Origin: Loktanella sp. Alg231-35
GTDB taxonomy: Bacteria; Pseudomonadota; Alphaproteobacteria; Rhodobacterales; Rhodobacteraceae
Direction of reading: 5' to 3'
DNA: 64,000 nt
Assembly (NCBI RefSeq): GCF_900143545.1
Contig: NZ_FREV01000004.1
Coordinates: 62,001-126,000, forward strand
Shown here: one piece after another, positions 1 to 9,199 of the stretch
Layout of the letters: each line of letters starts with the position of its first letter
Numbering within the stretch: the stretch's first letter is position 1
Notes under the pieces: generated by a model
Database searches by the model: none
The model's input: only the letters and a program-made list of their open reading frames with translations
What the model was told of the DNA's origin: nothing
Position numbers and translations under genes: made by a program

Positions 1-1121
1 GCCGCGACCATAATTAGGCTGGCCCCAATGCGCAGCAATGTGGCGCGTTCAGGCTCGTCTGGATCGATGAACAACGACACCAACACCTCTGGCATAGCGA
101 GGAAGATAAGCGACGTCAGCACGGCAAAGACTGCCGACAACCCAATCGCCGTAATCCCGCCCCGACGCAGCGATGGTTCGTCCTTGCGGCCCAGCGCCCG
201 CCCGGCCCGCACCGTCGCCGCCTGTGAAAAGCCGATGTGGACCATAAAGGTTAAGCTGGCCAGTTGAATGGCAATACCATGGGCGGCCAGCTCGATCGGG
301 CCAATCCAACCCATCATCACCGCAGAGGCGCTGAACAAACCGCCCTCGGCCAGTGACGTCAGACCAATCGGCCAGCCCAGCATATAGACGCGCTTCATGA
401 TCTCGCTGTCAGAACGCCAGAAATTCTTGAAGAGTTCAAATTGCGGCAGCTTGCGCAGGATATAGATCACTAGGATGACCACCGTCAGCCCGGTCACGGC
501 AAGCGACGCTATCGCGGCCCCTTTGATGCCCAGCTCCGGTGCGCCCCAGTTGCCAAAAATCAGAGCGTAATTGACGAACGCATTCATGATCGCCGTGCCA
601 ATCGTCGCCCAAAGAATAATCGCCGTATGTTCCATCGCCGCCAAAAACGCCTTGAACGTCATGATGATCAGCGCAGGCACCATCTGCCAGATGATGATCT
701 GAAGATAGATATGCGCCATCGCCGCCACTTCGGCGTCCTGCCCGATGGCCAGCAGGATATCCTCGGCCCAGAAGAACGGAACCGTGACCACCAGCCCGTA
801 CATGATTGACAACCACAGCCCCATGCGCGTCACGCGGCGCACCTGCACGTCGTCGTTTTCCTCGGCCGCGGCGGCCACCAAAGGCGTCACCGCTTGGGCA
901 AAGCCAGCACCGACGATGAAGATCACAAAGAACATCGTGCCCGCGATGGTCGACGCCGCCAAGGCAACCACATCATACCAACCCAACATGATCGTATCGG
1001 TGATATGAATAGCAAACTGCGCCAGATTGCTGAGGATGAGTGGCATCCCAAGTGTCCAGATCGCACGGCTGTGCTCTTGATATGTGTGTGCAATGGGTTG
1101 CATGTTACCAGCATTAGGCAT
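1..1121 (-). CDS. MATE family multidrug/cation efflux transporter (NorM-like), C-terminus beyond window
   Basis: The frame is open from the start codon at 1121 to the window edge, giving about 373 residues of a protein that is normally around 450. I translated both ends by hand. The N-terminus has the MATE first-helix pattern (IWTLGMPLILSNLAQFAIH, then TDTIMLGWYD). The later part has the family motif AAHGIAIQLASLTFMVHIGF followed by QAATVRAGRALG. MATE proteins are 12-helix inner-membrane antiporters that export cationic drugs or metabolites using Na+ or H+. The start is uncertain: a second in-frame ATG lies at 1103 and neither has a strong ribosome-binding site. The next gene is divergent. 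The substrate cannot be read from the sequence. Confidence 0.9.
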   Translation of the reverse strand, partial: MPNAGNMQPIAHTYQEHSRAIWTLGMPLILSNLAQFAIHITDTIMLGWYDVVALAASTIAGTMFFVIFIVGAGFAQAVTPLVAAAAEENDDVQVRRVTRMGLWLSIMYGLVVTVPFFWAEDILLAIGQDAEVAAMAHIYLQIIIWQMVPALIIMTFKAFLAAMEHTAIILWATIGTAIMNAFVNYALIFGNWGAPELGIKGAAIASLAVTGLTVVILVIYILRKLPQFELFKNFWRSDSEIMKRVYMLGWPIGLTSLAEGGLFSASAVMMGWIGPIELAAHGIAIQLASLTFMVHIGFSQAATVRAGRALGRKDEPSLRRGGITAIGLSAVFAVLTSLIFLAMPEVLVSLFIDPDEPERATLLRIGASLIMVA

Positions 1122-1220
1122 GTCTTTGACTTTGGTAAAGTCTTGTCCGTACCTGTCAGCAGTCCCATGGACAGGCCCGCGCACACCCGCCAAACTGCGC
1201 ACACCCAAAGGAGTGCCACA

Positions 1221-1868
1221 ATGGCCAGCTATGACACCCTCATCACCGACGCGCGCGCATTCTTCAAAGAGCTGGATGCAAATAACACGCGCGACTGGTG
1301 GCAAGAGCACAAAAGCACCTATGATACCAAGCTGAAAGCGCCCGCTTTGGCCCTCCTAGAAGAGGTTTGCAGTCCGCTCGCGAAATTGACCGATCATAAC
1401 GTCACATCAAAGCTCTTTCGCCCACATCACGACGTGCGGTTTTCCAAGGATAAGACCCCCTACAACACCCATCTGCATATGATGTGGCAAGTCGCAGCGG
1501 GCGCACCACAGAACCCTGTGTTCTTCTTTGGGATCGGGCAGGGCTATGTGTCCGTTGGTGCTGGCATGATGGGTTTTGACAAACCTGTGTTGACGAACTG
1601 GCGCAAGATGGTTGACCTTGATACTGCCCGGATCACCGGGATTGTGCAGCAACTGGAGGATCAGGGTTTCAGTTTGCGCGAACCTGCGCTGAAGCGCGTC
1701 CCGCCACCTTTTGACAAGGATCACCCAGCAGGCAGGCTGTTGCGTATGAAGGGGGTGACGGCCAGCCGCGAGATGACGGGCAAGGGCCCGCTGCCCGATC
1801 AGCTATTGGACAATTGCCGTAGCCTTTGGCCGCTCAATGATCTGCTCATCTCCATCGCCGAGGCTTGA
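1221..1868 (+). CDS. DUF2461 (TIGR02453-type) family protein
   Basis: 215 residues, the usual size for DUF2461. I chose ATG 1221 because AAAGGAG lies just upstream; the frame stays open to 894 but that extension looks like chance. The family signature is visible: an N-terminal NNTRDWW (residues 21-27), then FRPHHDVRFSKDKTPYNTH, then FFFGIGQGYVSVGAGM. The molecular function of the family is unknown. The last 66 bp overlap the end of the convergent DUF4166 oxidoreductase gene on the other strand. Confidence 0.85.
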   Translation: MASYDTLITDARAFFKELDANNTRDWWQEHKSTYDTKLKAPALALLEEVCSPLAKLTDHNVTSKLFRPHHDVRFSKDKTPYNTHLHMMWQVAAGAPQNPVFFFGIGQGYVSVGAGMMGFDKPVLTNWRKMVDLDTARITGIVQQLEDQGFSLREPALKRVPPPFDKDHPAGRLLRMKGVTASREMTGKGPLPDQLLDNCRSLWPLNDLLISIAEA

Positions 1869-3476
1869 CGCCTCACGCATCAGCCATCCTTGATAATGGA
1901 CCATCGACGCGCCGGTGAACGGCGCCAGCAAGGCCACATCGAAATGAAACCGCCCATCCGCTTCATATTCGCGTGCCACAGATTGCGGCAACAGGACACG
2001 CGGCAAGGGCAGCGGACCCAGACGCCCTGATTTGACAGGGAAATGCAGCTGCCCGTCACGCACGTGCAGCCCCAGCGAAAAGGTCAACGGGCCAAAGCGC
2101 TCTGTCATTTCACCCTGCTTGGGGCGCAGAAACGACCTGAAGGGCTTGCCATCAAAACGGCGCTCCCACAGCTCTCCGCCGTTTTGCGGGGTCATCGTCA
2201 CGGTAACAGCGATATCATCGCTGGCCTTTGGAAACCCAATCAGGTCTGCCAAAATCCGCGACCAAAGGCTGGCGCCCCGCGTCACCTTTGTCCGCCCAGC
2301 CCAGCGGCGCGGGCCGTAAACCTCGTGGGTCTGTTGCAAGGTCGCAGGCAATTCAACAAAGCTATCACCCAGAACCTGCACAAAGATCGGCGTGACAACT
2401 TCGACCTTAACATCGGTTGAAACCGCCAGATCAGACATTGCACCCTCGACGGCCTCCAAACTGACGACACTCACCGCAGGGCGCGCTCCGGGTGCCACTG
2501 CCGCGGGATCGCGCAGCAGCGCGCGCGCGGCAACCGCAGGCACAAACGGCCCCTCACCCGCCTTCGCGATCAAGCGCCATGTCTTGCGTTGCCAGCCCTG
2601 CGCGTAGCGGCCCGTGACCGCCACGCTCATTCCGCCTTCATCCGTACCAAACGGCTTGAGCCATCCCGCCGCGACCAGCAGCAGACTGATGAACCACGCT
2701 GGCACCGCAAAGCGCCGCTTGCCCCGCAGCCACGACAGGGCGGCAAGCGACCAGTTCATCACCGGCAGTTCCAACCCGGCCCGAAACAGTACCGTGCGTG
2801 CGGCAAAGGCCCGCGCAAACAACTGGTGATCGGGCACCCCAATCATCCAACCCCGGCGCTTGATCCCCTGCCCCAGATCGAACATCGCAGGCTGTGACCA
2901 TCCGCGCGCGGTTGTGGCCACACCATCAGCAGGCATCGGCGTCGGGATGCCGGTTTGATTAAGAATGCTGGCCACAACCGAGCGACCACGCGGCGCACGG
3001 TTTCCGGGCAGGATCGCGGTGCTGATTGTATCAACCTCAAGCGCGTCTGCGACCAGCGCGGCAACGGCCGCTGATGAAATCGCCGGGACACTCGACAGTC
3101 CCGGAAGCACGAAGACACCGGCAGTCTTTGCTGCCGCATCCAACGCAGACACTCCAATGCAAAATTCGGGATCATCACAAAGGTCCAGATAATGCACAGA
3201 TCGCGCAATGGCCTCTTTGGCCAAGCGGTAAGGCGCCGCTCCATAGGCATGAAACGGACCCGCCGCATCGACCACCACATCCGGCGCACAGGCCCACAGC
3301 GGGGCAAGATCACCCGCACGATCCACGACCAGCATTTGCGCGCCAAGCTCTGCTGCAAAGGCCCGCGCCTTATCCGCAGAGCGTCCGCCAATGACCACCG
3401 CATGCCCGTCGCGCACCAGTAATCGCGCCAACTTTGCGCCAAACACGCCATAGCCGCCAAGAATCACAACCTTCAT
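1803..3476 (-). CDS. Saccharopine-dehydrogenase-like NAD(P)-binding protein with C-terminal DUF4166 domain
   Basis: 557 residues. The N-terminus is a Rossmann fold with the dinucleotide loop GGYGVFG (residues 7-13) and an NADP-type second strand (VIGGRSADKA). The C-terminal third resembles DUF4166 (VYGPRRWAGRTKV, then GELWERRFDGKPFRSF). Such fusions are usually annotated as saccharopine dehydrogenase-like or SDR oxidoreductases, with no established substrate. The start overlaps the stop of the upstream DUF393 gene by 4 bp, so it is probably the last gene of a four-gene unit with the dioxygenase and epimerase. The 3' end overlaps the DUF2461 gene by 66 bp. Confidence 0.85.
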   Translation of the reverse strand: MKVVILGGYGVFGAKLARLLVRDGHAVVIGGRSADKARAFAAELGAQMLVVDRAGDLAPLWACAPDVVVDAAGPFHAYGAAPYRLAKEAIARSVHYLDLCDDPEFCIGVSALDAAAKTAGVFVLPGLSSVPAISSAAVAALVADALEVDTISTAILPGNRAPRGRSVVASILNQTGIPTPMPADGVATTARGWSQPAMFDLGQGIKRRGWMIGVPDHQLFARAFAARTVLFRAGLELPVMNWSLAALSWLRGKRRFAVPAWFISLLLVAAGWLKPFGTDEGGMSVAVTGRYAQGWQRKTWRLIAKAGEGPFVPAVAARALLRDPAAVAPGARPAVSVVSLEAVEGAMSDLAVSTDVKVEVVTPIFVQVLGDSFVELPATLQQTHEVYGPRRWAGRTKVTRGASLWSRILADLIGFPKASDDIAVTVTMTPQNGGELWERRFDGKPFRSFLRPKQGEMTERFGPLTFSLGLHVRDGQLHFPVKSGRLGPLPLPRVLLPQSVAREYEADGRFHFDVALLAPFTGASMVHYQGWLMREASSLGDGDEQIIERPKATAIVQ

Positions 3477-3880
3477 GGCAGTAGCCGTGCGCGAAACGCG
3501 CGATCAGGCAGTGCGCACATATCGCCACGGCCAAACATAGCATAGCGATTGCGGGCAACCTGCTGATACAGCCAATCGCGGACAGGGCGCGGCAACAGCT
3601 TTAGCACAGCAAACAAACGGCTCATCCCGCCAGAGCGTTGGCCCAGCCGGATCAGCGCATCAAAGTCACGCCAGACCGTGCCATCTTCGATGAAAAGCCA
3701 GGTATCAGGGTCCAACGGATCCAGATCATTGTCACGCATCAGCGCCGCGCCGGTGTCTGACTGGATTGGCGCAATCCTGATTTCACCACTGCGATCCAAC
3801 CGATGAATCATCCGCGCGCCCCAACTGCATAAAGCACAGGTGGCATCCATGACGGCAATCGGTGGGGCGGGTTCTGGCAT
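3473..3880 (-). CDS. DUF393 (DCC family) thiol-disulfide oxidoreductase-like protein
   Basis: 135 residues. The family-defining N-terminal D-x-x-C-x-x-C pattern is present as DATCALC (C15 and C18), followed by the RSGEIRIAPIQSDTG region and the C-terminal RPVRDWLYQQVARNRY stretch. DCC proteins have a thioredoxin-like fold and are presumed to do redox chemistry through the CxxC pair; specific substrates are unknown. It ends in an ATGA overlap with the DUF4166 oxidoreductase and starts 43 bp after the dioxygenase, consistent with co-transcription. Confidence 0.85.
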   Translation of the reverse strand: MPEPAPPIAVMDATCALCSWGARMIHRLDRSGEIRIAPIQSDTGAALMRDNDLDPLDPDTWLFIEDGTVWRDFDALIRLGQRSGGMSRLFAVLKLLPRPVRDWLYQQVARNRYAMFGRGDMCALPDRAFRARLLP

Positions 3881-3923
3881 GACACAATCTCAATTCTTCA
3901 CAGTTGATGTAACATCAGTTGCG

Positions 3924-4859
3924 TCAAACGCCAGTCGCCTGAAATTTCTGCATCAGATAGGGGCCAGAGCATACGGGCGGATAGGCCTGCGATCCATCCA
4001 ATGGCACAATCTGGGCATCCCAATCGGGCTGATGGAAAAACGCCAAAGATTGGCGGGCCGGCTGGCCGGATTTGGCCACAACCCGGTGCAATGTGCTGAC
4101 CCAGCGATCGGCGGTCCAGCGGGCCATCAGATCACCGATATTGATGACAAAGGCACCATCCGGTGCAGGCACATCGACCCATTGCCCGCCCTGCTGCACC
4201 TGCAAGCCCTGACTGCCTGGTTGTGGCAAGAGGATGGTCAACGACCCATAATCAGTATGCGCGCCCGCCCGTTGCTGTTTGTCCAACGGCACATCGACCG
4301 TCGCGGGATAATGCAATGCACGCAGGGCCGAGATCGGATGAGCGATAAACGGATCAAAATGATCTTCCCGTAAATCAAGGGCCGTCGCAAAGGCCCGCAT
4401 CACACGCGCGGCCAAATCCTCCATCGCGGCATAATATGCCTCCCACGCCGCACGAAACCCCGGCAGGTCTGGCCAAAGTGTAGGCTGATAGCAAAAGCTC
4501 ATCGCATCGGCAGAGGCATCAGTGGGGACATGCAGCGGACCACCGTTGAAGCTCTCTTTGAGGTCCGGCGGCGTCTCTTCACCCTTGGAACGGGCCAAAG
4601 CCTCGGCATCGGGACCAAGATAGCCATATGGATAACCCTGATAGGGTGGTGCAACCGCCTGTTTGGGCACAGAGCCTTGTGCAAAGAACGCCTGCGCTGC
4701 GGCCCAGACATTGGCAATCACTTCCGGGGCAACCCCATGCCCTTCCAAAACCAGAAACCCTGTATTGCGGCAGATATCATCCAACGCCCGCGCCAAATCG
4801 TGGCGTGCATCTTGATGCGCGGCCTCAAACGCCGCGAGGTCAAACCGGGCAAAACTCAT
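3924..4859 (-). CDS. Isopenicillin-N-synthase-like 2-oxoglutarate/Fe(II)-dependent dioxygenase
   Basis: 311 residues, typical of the IPNS-like branch. The N-terminal DIOX_N domain (GFLVLEGHGV, about 33-42) precedes the catalytic jelly roll. The iron ligands are H201 and D203 (HTDYGSLTIL) and H258 (STLHRVV). R269 and S271 in RQSLAFF form the R-x-S motif that binds 2-oxoglutarate. All catalytic residues are present, so the enzyme should be active. It starts in an ATGA overlap with the epimerase upstream and is followed by a DCC protein and a DUF4166 oxidoreductase, which suggests a shared but unidentified pathway. The substrate cannot be predicted. Confidence 0.9.
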   Translation of the reverse strand: MSFARFDLAAFEAAHQDARHDLARALDDICRNTGFLVLEGHGVAPEVIANVWAAAQAFFAQGSVPKQAVAPPYQGYPYGYLGPDAEALARSKGEETPPDLKESFNGGPLHVPTDASADAMSFCYQPTLWPDLPGFRAAWEAYYAAMEDLAARVMRAFATALDLREDHFDPFIAHPISALRALHYPATVDVPLDKQQRAGAHTDYGSLTILLPQPGSQGLQVQQGGQWVDVPAPDGAFVINIGDLMARWTADRWVSTLHRVVAKSGQPARQSLAFFHQPDWDAQIVPLDGSQAYPPVCSGPYLMQKFQATGV

Positions 4860-5740
4860 CCCAAAACCTCCCGCCAGCTATGCTTGGGGGCAAACCCCAC
4901 CAAGCGCTTGGCCTTGTCATTGGCATAAAAGGTTTCATCAGGGCGCATCTGTCGCCTAACCGGGACACCTTGATAGAAGCGCGCGATGACCTCATCACTG
5001 GTGATGCCCACGGACATATCATCGTTAGAGACGTTAAAGACCTCATAGCCCAGCCCGTCCGTCTTCAGACAACACGCGACCATATGGCCCAGATCACGGG
5101 CATCTATATAGGCAAAGATATTGCGGCGGCGCAGGGCGGGATCATCCATAAAGGCGGGAAACATCTGCGCATATTCATGCGGCTCGATCACGTTGTTGAT
5201 GCGCAACCCATAGATATCCGCCCCGGTACGGGCCTGAAATGACCGCGCCGTGACCTCATTGCAGACCTTGGACATCGCATAGCTGTCATGAGGCACCGTG
5301 GGGTGGTCCTCATCGATAGGAACATAGTCCGGCTTGACCTCGCCATCGGCAAAGCAAACGGCATAGGTCGTCTCGGAAGATGCAAAGATCACTTTGGGAA
5401 TGCCCAATTTGGTGGCCGCCTCAATCACATTGTAGGTGGTGAGCGTGTTCTGCCTGAAACATTCGCCATCGGTGCCGATCATCACACGCGGAACTGCGGC
5501 AAAATGAACAACAGCATCATAGCGCGGCACGCCCGCGCCTGTGTCCAGTTCGTGAAAATCAGTGAACTGGGACATCGCCCCGATTACTTGCCCTGCATCG
5601 GTGAGATCAATCAGCAATTCTGACACATCCAACCCCGAAGGGAACATATCCGCATTCACCACAGTGTGGCCCTGAGCCTGCAAATACGTGATCGCATGAC
5701 GCCCGGCCTTGCCGCTGCCTCCGGTGAAAAACACACGCAT
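4856..5740 (-). CDS. NAD-dependent epimerase/dehydratase (extended SDR)
   Basis: 294 residues from ATG 5740, chosen because AAAGGAG sits 7 bp upstream; a TTG two codons earlier is too close to that site. The NAD-binding GGSGKAG (residues 6-12) and the catalytic YAMSK are both visible, together with the extended-SDR segment YGLRINNVIEPHEY. Members act on nucleotide sugars or related carbonyl/alcohol substrates. It is the first gene of the minus-strand unit and overlaps the dioxygenase by 4 bp. The promoter must lie in the 115-bp region shared with the divergent hydrolase. Confidence 0.88.
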   Translation of the reverse strand: MRVFFTGGSGKAGRHAITYLQAQGHTVVNADMFPSGLDVSELLIDLTDAGQVIGAMSQFTDFHELDTGAGVPRYDAVVHFAAVPRVMIGTDGECFRQNTLTTYNVIEAATKLGIPKVIFASSETTYAVCFADGEVKPDYVPIDEDHPTVPHDSYAMSKVCNEVTARSFQARTGADIYGLRINNVIEPHEYAQMFPAFMDDPALRRRNIFAYIDARDLGHMVACCLKTDGLGYEVFNVSNDDMSVGITSDEVIARFYQGVPVRRQMRPDETFYANDKAKRLVGFAPKHSWREVLG

Positions 5741-5855
5741 GAGCAATCTCCTTTGGCCGCAGGATGGCCTGCCCTTGGTCAGACTGCAACGGCCTATGAA
5801 CTCTCGTTTCAGCAGGTTAGGTTAGGCCCACACTCACACCCGACAGGAGCATTTG

Positions 5856-7139
5856 ATGCGCAAACTGACTGCCGCCCTTGGTTTGATGGCCGCCACCGCT
5901 GGCCATGCTGAAAACCGGATTGACATCGTGCGGCCCGACGCACCCGCACTGGCGGCCTTTGGTGCGCACAAGATCGGCGTCACGACGATGACGTTCACAA
6001 ATGCAGATCAAATCGACGTGGCGAACACCGGTCAGACCGGTGACCCGGCCCGTTATGACCGGGTCCTGACGGTGGAACTCTGGTATCCTGCGACAGAGGA
6101 TACAACACCCGGCGGCACCTACACCGCCTTGATCCGCGACGGGGTTACAGAGACGACCCTGACAGGTCAGGCCGCCCGCGATGCGACACCCGACACGACC
6201 GAGACCTTCCCCCTGATCATCATCTCGCACGGCTATCCCGGCAACCGTTTCCTGCTGTCACCGCTGGCCGAAAATCTCGCCTCCAAAGGCTATGTCGTGG
6301 CCTCGATCGATCATCCCGACAGCACCTATGACGACCAAACCGCCTTTGGATCTACCCTTGTGAACCGGCCATGGGACCAGCGCTTTGTGATCGACAGCGT
6401 GACCGCACTCGACGGTGACCTTGGTCAAATCATTCAAACCGACAACATCGCCATCGTCGGCTACTCTATGGGTGGTTATGGTGCGCTGATCTACGCTGGC
6501 GCAGGGGTGACGGAACTAAGCACCACCTACGAATGGGGTGCGCCGCAGGGGCTGTTGGAACGCAACATGATGTTCACCGAAAGCCACGGCACGCTTACCG
6601 ACGACCGGGTCAAAGCCATCGTCGCTTTCGGCCCCTGGGGCAACAATACCGGGTTCTGGGATGCTGACAGCTGGGCCGGGATCGAAAAGCCGCTAATGCT
6701 GATTGCAGGCGGGATCGACGATGTGTCGCAGTATGAAGCGATCCGGGGGATCTTTGACGACACTGTCAATACCACGCGGCACCTGCTGACGTTCGCGCAC
6801 GCCAACCACAACGCAGGCGCCCCCATGCCCGCACCCGCAGAAAGCTATGCGGTGTCAGAGGTGCTTGGCTACGCGCCCTTCGACCACTACGCCGACTCGG
6901 TTTGGGACAATGTGCGGATGAACAACATCAGCCAGCATTTCGTGAGCGCCTATCTGGACCTGCACCTGAAAGGGGACACAGAGAAAGCCGACTATTTCGA
7001 CCTGACACCTGTGGCAACCGATGGGGTTTGGGTCGTCGATGATGACGGAGACCCCATCGAAGGACACAGCTACTGGACAGGCTTTCCCAACCGGACGGCG
7101 GCGGGGCTGACGTTCGAGACCAAGGTGATGGGGGAATAG
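5856..7139 (+). CDS. Secreted alpha/beta hydrolase (dienelactone-hydrolase/PAF-acetylhydrolase-like)
   Basis: 427 residues from ATG 5856 (a TTG one codon earlier is also possible); CAGGAG lies 6 bp upstream. The N-terminus is a signal peptide ending in AGHA before ENRID, so the protein is probably periplasmic. The nucleophile elbow GYSMGG (about residue 204) and an oxyanion-type SHGYPGNR segment are clear, and a candidate catalytic histidine lies in FAHANHNAG (about 313). The chain is longer than a minimal hydrolase. Substrate unknown; an esterase or lactonase role is the reasonable guess. Confidence 0.82.
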   Translation: MRKLTAALGLMAATAGHAENRIDIVRPDAPALAAFGAHKIGVTTMTFTNADQIDVANTGQTGDPARYDRVLTVELWYPATEDTTPGGTYTALIRDGVTETTLTGQAARDATPDTTETFPLIIISHGYPGNRFLLSPLAENLASKGYVVASIDHPDSTYDDQTAFGSTLVNRPWDQRFVIDSVTALDGDLGQIIQTDNIAIVGYSMGGYGALIYAGAGVTELSTTYEWGAPQGLLERNMMFTESHGTLTDDRVKAIVAFGPWGNNTGFWDADSWAGIEKPLMLIAGGIDDVSQYEAIRGIFDDTVNTTRHLLTFAHANHNAGAPMPAPAESYAVSEVLGYAPFDHYADSVWDNVRMNNISQHFVSAYLDLHLKGDTEKADYFDLTPVATDGVWVVDDDGDPIEGHSYWTGFPNRTAAGLTFETKVMGE

Positions 7140-7228
7140 CCACCCAGCCAGACAAACAAAGCCTTTCGTGATTGCCCCCTGTCCCCCCGCCTGCCATTAT
7201 AAGGGCAATCAAAAGAATGAGCAGTATC

Positions 7229-9187
7229 ATGGCCAACGACCTTCTCTCCGGGGCCACCCCCAACGACTATAACGCCGACAGCATCGAAGTGCTGGAGGAC
7301 ATGGAACACGTCCGCCTGCGCCCCGGCATGTATATCGGCGGCACCGACGACCGGGCGCTGCACCACATGGTGGCCGAAATCATCGACAACTCGATGGACG
7401 AAGCGGTTGCCGAACACGCGACTTGGATCGAGGTTGAACTACACGAGAACGGCAATGTCTCTATCGCCGACAACGGGCGCGGCATCCCGACCGATCCGCA
7501 CCCCAAGGACCCGTCCAAATCCGCGCTTGAAATCATCTTCTGCACGCTCAATGCTGGCGGCAAGTTTTCAGGCAAGAACTATGAAACATCCGGCGGACTG
7601 AACGGCGTCGGTTCGTCGGTGGTTAACGCGCTGTCGGATCACCTGCGTGTCGAAGTGGCGCGCAACAAAGAGCTGATGGCGATGGAATTCGCGCGGGGCG
7701 TCCCGCAAACCAAGCTCGAAAAAATCGGCAGCGCGCCCAACCGGCGCGGCACCAAGGTGACCTTCCACCCCGACCCCGAAATCTTTGGCTATCTCAAACT
7801 GAAACCCGCCCGCCTCTTTGCGATGGCGCGGTCCAAAGCCTACCTCTTTTCCGGCGTCGAAATCCGCTGGAAATCCGCTATCGACGATGGCACCACCCCG
7901 ACCGAGGCCAAGTTCCACTTCCCCGGCGGCCTGTCTGATTACCTGAACGAACGGCTTGAGGAGGCGACGACATACGCCGACAAACCGTTCTCTGGCACGG
8001 TCACCTTTCAGGAAAAGTTCAGCGAGCCCGGCAAGGTTGACTGGACCATCAACTGGACCCCATCCCGCGATGGCTTTATCCAATCCTACTGCAACACGGT
8101 GCCCACGCCTGAAGGCGGGACGCATGAATCGGGCTTCTGGGCTGCGATCCTCAAAGGCATCCGCGACTATGGCGAACGCGTTTCGAACAAGAAGGCCAAA
8201 CAGATCACCCGCGAAGACCTAACCACAGGCGGTTGCGCGCTTGTGTCGGTCTTTATCCGCGATCCGCAATATGTGGGGCAGACCAAAGACCGGCTGTCAA
8301 ACGAGAACGTCCAGAAGATGGTCGAAGGTGCGGTGCGCGATCACTTTGACAACTGGCTGGCGGCAGATACGAAATCCGCAGGTGCTATCCTCGATTTCCT
8401 TGTGCTGCGGGCCGAAGAACGGCTGCGCCGCAAGCAGGAAAAGGAAACCGCGCGTAAATCGGCAACCAAGAAGCTGCGCCTGCCCGGCAAGCTGACCGAT
8501 TGCACATCAAAAGACCGCGCGGGAACCGAGCTGTTTATCGTCGAGGGTGATTCAGCGGGCGGCTCTGGTAAAGGCGCGCGCAATCGGGTCAATCAGGCGC
8601 TGTTGCCGCTCAAGGGTAAAATCCTCAACGTGCTGGGGGCGGCGTCATCCAAGCTGACGACCAACGCCGAAATCAACGACCTGTGCGAGGCCTTGGGCGT
8701 TGGCATGGGAACCAAATTCAACGTCGACGACCTGCGCTATGACAAGATCATCATCATGACGGATGCGGACGTCGACGGCGCGCATATCGCCTCGCTGCTG
8801 ATGACATTCTTCTTCACGCAAATGCGGCCACTGATCGACCAAGGGCACCTCTATCTGGCCTGCCCGCCGCTGTACCGGCTGACGCAAGGGGCTAAACGGG
8901 TCTATGTGGCCGACGACGCAGAGAAAGACGCCGTGATGGCCAAGGGTCTGGGCGGCAAAGGTAAAATCGACGTGCAGCGGTTTAAGGGGCTGGGTGAGAT
9001 GGACGCCAAAGACCTCAAAGAAACGACAATGGACCCGACAACGCGCAAACTGATCCGCGTGACCGTGCACGATGAAGAGCCGGGGGATACGGCAGATCTG
9101 GTCGAGCGTCTGATGGGGAAGAAGCCGGAGTTGCGGTTCCAGTATATTCAGGAGAACGCGCGGTTTGTGGAGGAGTTGGATGTTTAG
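7229..9187 (+). CDS. parE: DNA topoisomerase IV subunit B
   Basis: 652 residues, full length for ParE. The GHKL ATPase shows EIIDNSMDEA (50-59), DNGRGIP (81-87) and GGLNGVGSSVVNALS. The TOPRIM domain has EGDSAGG (about 438) and the metal-binding DADVDGAH (about 512), and the C-terminus keeps QRFKGLGEMD. ParE provides ATP hydrolysis to the ParC2ParE2 enzyme that decatenates daughter chromosomes. It lacks the insertion common in gammaproteobacterial GyrB. parC is not in this window. The start could instead be ATG 7217; MANDLLSG at 7229 fits usual family starts better. Confidence 0.95.
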   Translation: MANDLLSGATPNDYNADSIEVLEDMEHVRLRPGMYIGGTDDRALHHMVAEIIDNSMDEAVAEHATWIEVELHENGNVSIADNGRGIPTDPHPKDPSKSALEIIFCTLNAGGKFSGKNYETSGGLNGVGSSVVNALSDHLRVEVARNKELMAMEFARGVPQTKLEKIGSAPNRRGTKVTFHPDPEIFGYLKLKPARLFAMARSKAYLFSGVEIRWKSAIDDGTTPTEAKFHFPGGLSDYLNERLEEATTYADKPFSGTVTFQEKFSEPGKVDWTINWTPSRDGFIQSYCNTVPTPEGGTHESGFWAAILKGIRDYGERVSNKKAKQITREDLTTGGCALVSVFIRDPQYVGQTKDRLSNENVQKMVEGAVRDHFDNWLAADTKSAGAILDFLVLRAEERLRRKQEKETARKSATKKLRLPGKLTDCTSKDRAGTELFIVEGDSAGGSGKGARNRVNQALLPLKGKILNVLGAASSKLTTNAEINDLCEALGVGMGTKFNVDDLRYDKIIIMTDADVDGAHIASLLMTFFFTQMRPLIDQGHLYLACPPLYRLTQGAKRVYVADDAEKDAVMAKGLGGKGKIDVQRFKGLGEMDAKDLKETTMDPTTRKLIRVTVHDEEPGDTADLVERLMGKKPELRFQYIQENARFVEELDV

Positions 9188-9199
9188 TGGGGCGCTAGG

